Part shown: piece by piece, positions 41,328 through 45,453 of the stretch | Layout of the letters: every line of letters begins with the position of its first letter | Position numbering within the stretch: position 1 is the stretch's first letter | NCBI GenBank assembly: GCA_029062885.1 | Contig: JAIDPH010000105.1 | Span: 1-45,453 of the forward strand | Length of the DNA: 45,453 nt | Origin: Lachnospiraceae bacterium | GTDB taxonomy: Bacteria > Bacillota > Clostridia > Lachnospirales > Lachnospiraceae | Direction: 5' to 3' | Translations under genes and position numbers: made by a program | The notes under the pieces: generated by a model | What the model was told of the DNA's origin: nothing | Database searches by the model: none | The model's input: the letters and a program-made list of their open reading frames with translations, nothing else

Positions 41328-42383
41328 TTATTCAAAATACTCATTATAAACTTCAAAAAAACTCAGTGTAGCAACACTTTCGTCATGAATAAAGTGAACG
41401 CTTTCCCACAGCTCTTCGTTCAGCTTTCTTGTCAGGTTCTCTACAAACGCATTGTATTCCTGACCGAACACCTCTGCTTTACGCTGCTCTATAATCTTCA
41501 CCTTATTGCTGTCTGTTTCCTCTTTATTAAAAGCGCTGATGCACTTAATAATCTGATAGCCTGACTCCGTTGTTACAATATCACTGATTTCGTCAGTTCC
41601 AAGATTAAAAGCTGCCTCCTCAAAAGCAGGATCCATCTCTCCTTTTCCAAAGGAATATGTGCTTTTAGAGTCCTCGCTGTAGCGTCTGATAAGTTCGTCA
41701 AAATCCTCACCTGCAACAGCCTTTTCCCACGCCTCGTATGCTGTATCAAAAGCCTCTTCCTTTGCCTTCTGCGTATATTCGATTTTTTTGCCTGTTCCAT
41801 CCATAGCATAGGTCTTAAGCAGAATATGCTGAACCGTAATGGTCCGCGCCTCATCGTCGCTGATTTCAGGATTTATATCTTTAATAATATACTGATAAAC
41901 CTTACCTGCAAGAGCGTACTCTTTATAAAGTCCTTTAATGGTATCCTCGTCTACACCCATTGTTTCAATTTCCGTCTCATTTAACGAAGCGTAATAGTCT
42001 TTTGCAGCATTCTTTACCTGCGACTCTTCTTCCTCTGATAATGTGACATCATATTGCTCTGCCATCAGATTCATGGTTTTAATCTGTGCAATCTGTGCCA
42101 ACGCTATGTCTTTAACATTTTCTTCTAAAGTAACATCGCCCAGATTGGCTTCCCAGATTCCTGCTCCATAGATTCTCTCATACTGATTCTGTATATTAGT
42201 CAGGTATACCATTATTTCCGGCAGCGTGCAGGAAATAGAGCCGATACGGAATACCTCATCTTTATTAAAACCTGTTGTCAGCACTATATTAACGCCATCC
42301 CTATTTTTGCCGCAGGCAGACAGCAAAGAGACAGCCATACATATAACCAATATAATTACAGCGACTCTTTTTCGGCCTCTCAT
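41328..42383 (-). CDS. PrsA-like foldase lipoprotein (parvulin domain)
   Basis: The ATG at 42383 (GGAGG 5 bases upstream) starts a lipoprotein signal MRGRKRVAVIILVICMAVSL with lipobox LLSAC, so it should be anchored outside the membrane. A SurA-N-like helical part follows, then a PpiC-type parvulin domain (about 185-310): VQHILLKTY, FDELIRRYSEDS, FGKGEMDPAFEEAAFNLG and ISDIVTTESGYQIIKC. It should help fold secreted proteins by proline isomerisation. The length (351 aa) is typical. It lies 150 bases before htpG on the same strand but htpG has its own promoter. Confidence 0.88.
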   Translation of the reverse strand: MRGRKRVAVIILVICMAVSLLSACGKNRDGVNIVLTTGFNKDEVFRIGSISCTLPEIMVYLTNIQNQYERIYGAGIWEANLGDVTLEENVKDIALAQIAQIKTMNLMAEQYDVTLSEEEESQVKNAAKDYYASLNETEIETMGVDEDTIKGLYKEYALAGKVYQYIIKDINPEISDDEARTITVQHILLKTYAMDGTGKKIEYTQKAKEEAFDTAYEAWEKAVAGEDFDELIRRYSEDSKSTYSFGKGEMDPAFEEAAFNLGTDEISDIVTTESGYQIIKCISAFNKEETDSNKVKIIEQRKAEVFGQEYNAFVENLTRKLNEELWESVHFIHDESVATLSFFEVYNEYFE

Positions 42384-42420
42384 AATAACCTCCATGCTTT
42401 AAAACAGTCCGCTTAAATCA

Positions 42421-43176
42421 CTAATGACGTTTTCCTTCTTTATCATACCAGTATTCACCGTCTGTCAGCATATAATCCTCATGCGATAAAATTGCCCTGA
42501 CATAGTCCGCAGAAGATGCCAGCTTTCTTCTAAAGGCTATACCGGCTCCAAACAAGTCGGTGCTGTGAATGTCCGAGCCTGCCGTAATAGGAAACTTATG
42601 CTGCATGGCATATGCAATCGCCCTCTTATCATACTCAGGATTATTATGTCCGGTGCTGCGCGGGTTGGAATGAGCTCCGTTTATGCCTTCTACACCATCT
42701 ACAAATTCAGGGAAAAGGCGAACTTCCGATATATAGCCGGCCTCCCTGCATGGATGGGCATGAATGACCATTCCGCCGTTTCCATGTACCATCTTGTACT
42801 GCATCTCTATATCCGCCGTACGGATATCCGGATTATTAAGCATCCACTCTTTATCGATTCCATATAACAAAAATTCTGTACCGGAAAAACCTGCTTCATA
42901 ACCAAAAAAGACATCCAGCCCTATTTTATCGCCTTCGTCTTTAGCGTTCTCATATCCTTTGCAGAAATCATTCACCCACTCATCCCAGGGCTTGCTTCTG
43001 TCTATCGCAGTATTTCCGCCCCAGTTATGGTCTGTCACAAAAATACCCGTATATCCGTATTCCTTACACGCCCGAGCCATCTCCCTTCCGGTATAATGCG
43101 CGCAGGCGCTGGACTCTGCCGTGTGCAGATGAGTCTCGTATAAATACGGATATCGGGTTCTTATGTCGTCGTACAT
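42421..43176 (-). CDS. PHP-domain metallohydrolase
   Basis: The 251-aa protein has the PHP metal ligands: ETHLHTAESSACAHYTG near residues 14-30, FVTDHNWGGN, FFGYEAGF, VIHAHPCR and TAGSDIHSTD near the end. It is related to histidinol-phosphatase-like and polymerase-type PHP proteins, but the substrate is not known. It differs clearly from the PHP protein at 2325-3185. GGAG precedes the ATG. It lies 41 bases after ilvE and may be co-transcribed. Confidence 0.82.
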   Translation of the reverse strand: MYDDIRTRYPYLYETHLHTAESSACAHYTGREMARACKEYGYTGIFVTDHNWGGNTAIDRSKPWDEWVNDFCKGYENAKDEGDKIGLDVFFGYEAGFSGTEFLLYGIDKEWMLNNPDIRTADIEMQYKMVHGNGGMVIHAHPCREAGYISEVRLFPEFVDGVEGINGAHSNPRSTGHNNPEYDKRAIAYAMQHKFPITAGSDIHSTDLFGAGIAFRRKLASSADYVRAILSHEDYMLTDGEYWYDKEGKRH

Positions 43177-43217
43177 TTGTTTATATCTCCAATATAGAAA
43201 AATAGAAAATGCCAGCT

Positions 43218-44243
43218 TTATTTTATAACATGAATCCAGCCTTCCGGCGCATCTATGCGGCCCATCTGAATTCCTGTCAGTGTGTCATACAGTTTTTTAG
43301 TAATAGGGCCCATTTCCGTCATACCGCTAGGAAGAGCAATCTCCTTACCATGGTCTACAATTTTGCCGACAGGAGAAATAACTGCTGCCGTACCGCAAAG
43401 ACCACACTCCGCAAATTCCTTTACTTCTTCAAAAGGAACCGGTCTTTCTTCTACTTCCAGCCCAAGATACTCCTTAGCAACAGTCATAAGTGAACGACGT
43501 GTAATTGAAGGCAGTATACTGTTAGATTTAGGAGTAACGACTTTATTATCCTTTGTTACGAACAGGAAGTTGGCGCCGCCGGTCTCTTCTACATAAGTTC
43601 TGGTTGCCGCATCCAGATACATATTCTCGTCATAGCCTTCTTCATGGGCAGTAACAATAGCATGCAGGCTCATGGCATAATTCAGTCCCGCTTTAATATG
43701 TCCCGTACCGTTCGGAGCTGCCCTGTCAAAATCGCTCACCTTAATAGTCAACGGCTTAGCGCCGCCTTTAAAGTATGGACCTACCGGAGTAGTAAATATT
43801 CTGAATTGATATTCCTCAGCCGGTTTTACTCCGATTACCGAAGAACTTCCAAACATGTATGGACGTATATATAAGGTCGCACCGGAACCATAGGGCGGAA
43901 CATATGCTTCATTGGCTGCTACCGTCTCTGTTACTGCCTGAATGAAACGTTCCTGTGGGAATACCGGCATTTCCAGTCTCTTACAAGAATCCTCCATACG
44001 TTTTGCATTCAAATCAGGACGGAACGTAACAATATGTCCGTCTTCTGTTGTGTATGCTTTCATGCCTTCAAAGCATGTCTGCGCATATTGGAATACACCC
44101 GCACATTCATTAATTGTAATGGATGCATCAGAAATAAGCGCTCCGTCATCCCACGCTCCGTTTTTATAGTTTGATACGAATCTCTTGTCCGTTTCCAGGT
44201 AACCGAATCCAAGATTTGCCCAGTCCAAATTTTTCTTTTCCAT
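43218..44243 (-). CDS. ilvE: Branched-chain amino acid aminotransferase
   Basis: PLP enzyme that makes or breaks down Leu, Ile and Val. The start at 44243 (GGGAG 7 bases upstream) begins MEKKNLDWANLGFGY; 341 aa is usual for the long BCAT type. Seen are QTCFEGMKAY, YIRPYMFG, the lysine segment GTGHIKAGLNYAMSL, DAATRTYVEETGGANFLFV and ECGLCGTAAVISPVG near the end. No T-box leader is visible. A possible promoter with TTGACT overlaps the stop of the histidine-kinase gene. Confidence 0.95.
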   Translation of the reverse strand: MEKKNLDWANLGFGYLETDKRFVSNYKNGAWDDGALISDASITINECAGVFQYAQTCFEGMKAYTTEDGHIVTFRPDLNAKRMEDSCKRLEMPVFPQERFIQAVTETVAANEAYVPPYGSGATLYIRPYMFGSSSVIGVKPAEEYQFRIFTTPVGPYFKGGAKPLTIKVSDFDRAAPNGTGHIKAGLNYAMSLHAIVTAHEEGYDENMYLDAATRTYVEETGGANFLFVTKDNKVVTPKSNSILPSITRRSLMTVAKEYLGLEVEERPVPFEEVKEFAECGLCGTAAVISPVGKIVDHGKEIALPSGMTEMGPITKKLYDTLTGIQMGRIDAPEGWIHVIK

Positions 44244-44283
44244 ATTTTTACTCCCTCTTCCTACAAGTATGTTATTAATAAGT

Positions 44284-44309
44284 ATTATACTTTTCTTTTT
44301 AAAAGTCAA
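44284..44309 (-). promoter_or_regulatory. Possible promoter of ilvE
   Basis: TTGACT (44309-44304) lies upstream of TATAAT (44289-44284) at only 14 bases, or of AATACT at 17. It overlaps the stop codon of the upstream kinase gene. The spacing is not ideal, so confidence is low. Confidence 0.35.
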
Positions 44310-45453
44310 GACTTCAATATAGAAGCAAGTACATCCATCGCCACGTCATATGCAAAATCGTTAAGAGCCTTTTCGCACATGCGGAGCGCTTTTTTATCTT
44401 TTTCAGAAATATTGCAGTTTTTAAGTTCTTTTAAGGTTTGCGCAGCACCGTCGCCGTCGAAATCATCTAACTGCTGATTTAAAATCTCTAATTTCTTCTT
44501 CCACTCAGCCTCTGATATCGAAAGCTTTTCATCTGTCTTCTCCACTGCTTTCTCCTTTACATCGGAGGCATTTTTATTAAAATATTTACTAAGATTTTCA
44601 CCAAGCGTCTGCATCATACTGAAAAGAATAGGTGAGCGCACTTCTACCTCTTCAAGCTGTCCTTCCTTGCTCTTCTTTTCTAAATCAAAAGCTTCCTCTG
44701 CCAATTCATCCGCACCAACATTGCGAGCATTTCCCTTCAAAGCATGTACTATAATCGCATAACCATACACATCTCCCTTACTGATCATCGATTTTAGCTG
44801 TTCTTCCTTCTCTGACAGCATATCCCTGAAGTCATGCAATACCTTGGCATACAGTGCACGGCTTCCGCCCATATACTTCAATCCGTGGGAAAAGTTTATC
44901 CCCATATTAATCAGACTTTCTTCATCCATGCTTATAGTATCTTCTTCTGCCTCTTCTCCCTCTGCTTCTTTGGCATTTCCCGAAAGATATACCAGCTCCT
45001 TTGGCAGATATTTAATCATCATATCTTCCAGCTTTTCAGGCTCTATAGGCTTCGTCAGATAGTCCTCAAATCCCTCTTCCAAATAAAATTCCCTCGCACC
45101 TACTACCGCATTCGCAGTCAGCGCTATGATTGGGATGTCCCTTGAAGGATTACCATCCATTTCCCTTATTGCATGCATCGTCTGCACACCGTCCATGACC
45201 GGCATCATATGGTCCATGCAGATAAGATGGTATTCCTTGTGCTTAAGTATTTCCAGACATTCTTCTCCGCTGGAAGCTACATCAACCTGAAGTCTTGTCT
45301 TCTTAAGCAGGTCCTGTGCCACCGCCAGATTCATTGCATTATCATCTACCACAAGTATTCTGGCAAGCGGCGCTATGAATTTCTCCTTATATCCTTTTGA
45401 AGTAATTACGCTCCTGTTATATTGTTTCTGGAAATCTCCAAGCGGCGCGTGGT
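44306..45453 (-). CDS. Hybrid sensor histidine kinase, C-terminal part (REC + HPt)
   Basis: The reading frame stays open to the window edge: the visible part begins HAPLGDFQKQYNRS and runs through ARILVVDDNAMNLA, so the track's GTG start is internal. A receiver domain (DD near the start, the phospho-Asp in LICMDHMMPVMDG, the conserved Lys in YLTKPIEP) is followed by an acidic linker and an HPt domain with IIVHALKGNARNVGA, whose His would carry phosphate. A short helical tail follows. The N-terminal sensor, HisKA and ATPase domains lie outside the window, so the stimulus and output are unknown. Confidence 0.88.
   Translation of the reverse strand, partial: HAPLGDFQKQYNRSVITSKGYKEKFIAPLARILVVDDNAMNLAVAQDLLKKTRLQVDVASSGEECLEILKHKEYHLICMDHMMPVMDGVQTMHAIREMDGNPSRDIPIIALTANAVVGAREFYLEEGFEDYLTKPIEPEKLEDMMIKYLPKELVYLSGNAKEAEGEEAEEDTISMDEESLINMGINFSHGLKYMGGSRALYAKVLHDFRDMLSEKEEQLKSMISKGDVYGYAIIVHALKGNARNVGADELAEEAFDLEKKSKEGQLEEVEVRSPILFSMMQTLGENLSKYFNKNASDVKEKAVEKTDEKLSISEAEWKKKLEILNQQLDDFDGDGAAQTLKELKNCNISEKDKKALRMCEKALNDFAYDVAMDVLASILKS

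Noticed and set aside
45353-45453. Intergenic end with the regulator starting at 45352
   Set aside because: The frame is open to the window edge and the supposed GTG start is the valine of ILVVDDN in a receiver domain, so the gene is truncated by the window.
1-45453. tRNA, rRNA, IS elements or prophage
   Set aside because: No transposase, integrase or phage gene is in the ORFs and intergenic gaps are too short or structured otherwise; no tRNA-like cloverleaf was recognised by eye.

Overview
The window looks like a chromosomal segment of a low-to-moderate GC, Gram-positive Clostridia bacterium, most likely family Lachnospiraceae. The reasons are strong AGGAGG-type ribosome sites, sigma-A promoters (TTGaca/TATAAT), a perfect HrcA/CIRCE operator, Firmicutes-type PurF and PyrB/PyrI enzymes, a CmpB-type membrane protein, and a large protein pair that I match from memory to the Lachnospiraceae-typical families DUF5716 and DUF5717. 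I see no rRNA, tRNA, CRISPR array, phage or insertion sequence. Almost every long gap is occupied by RNA-level structure: hairpins, leaders and inverted repeats.

Layout. 1-690: gene-poor start holding a compact type I toxin-antitoxin-like locus that the ORF track missed (31-aa membrane peptide on the minus strand, short opposing RNA), then a promoter and structured leader. 689-4042 (+): ABC-F ATPase, PHP phosphoesterase, HAD phosphatase. 11236-4048 (-): pheA, DUF815 AAA+ ATPase, Ppx/GppA, polyphosphate kinase, Maf pyrophosphatase and a small acidic protein, apparently one operon. 11350-12387 (+): a membrane-anchored DUF5050-like protein divergent from pheA. 14801-12492 (-): a LacI-type sugar-sensor/GGDEF fusion with its own promoter. 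18422-14847 (-): folate operon folC-folE-folP-folB/K. 18510-19279: a CmpB-like membrane protein and a PH-domain protein, convergent.

19506-21484 (+): nitroreductase followed by pyrB-pyrI, with a terminator-like hairpin placed where it could act as an attenuator. 27648-21516 (-): purine block purC-purF-purB, then purA-lacI behind a separate promoter and leader hairpin. 34993-27838 (-): an uncharacterised four-gene cassette: a 1189-aa DUF5717-like protein, a 440-aa actin/Hsp70-like DUF5716-like protein, a TPR-like protein and a coiled-coil two-TM protein. Its last two genes are bracketed by two copies of a ~80-bp inverted-repeat element. 36192-35128 (-): a secreted protein of four ~80-aa repeats behind a promoter overlaid by three 13-bp direct repeats. 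37641-36376 (-): a SpoIID-like, peptidoglycan-binding protein. 39053-37719 (-): MATE transporter. 41158-39083 (-): htpG with CIRCE. 42383-41328 (-): PrsA-like foldase lipoprotein. Then a PHP protein, ilvE and the C-terminal part of a hybrid histidine kinase that runs off the window.

The most interesting signals are the four-gene DUF5717/DUF5716 cassette with its flanking hairpin elements, the type I toxin locus with alternating CCCTCC/GGAGGG blocks around its ribosome site, a mutually exclusive hairpin switch between ppx and ppk, and the possible coupled attenuator in front of pyrBI.
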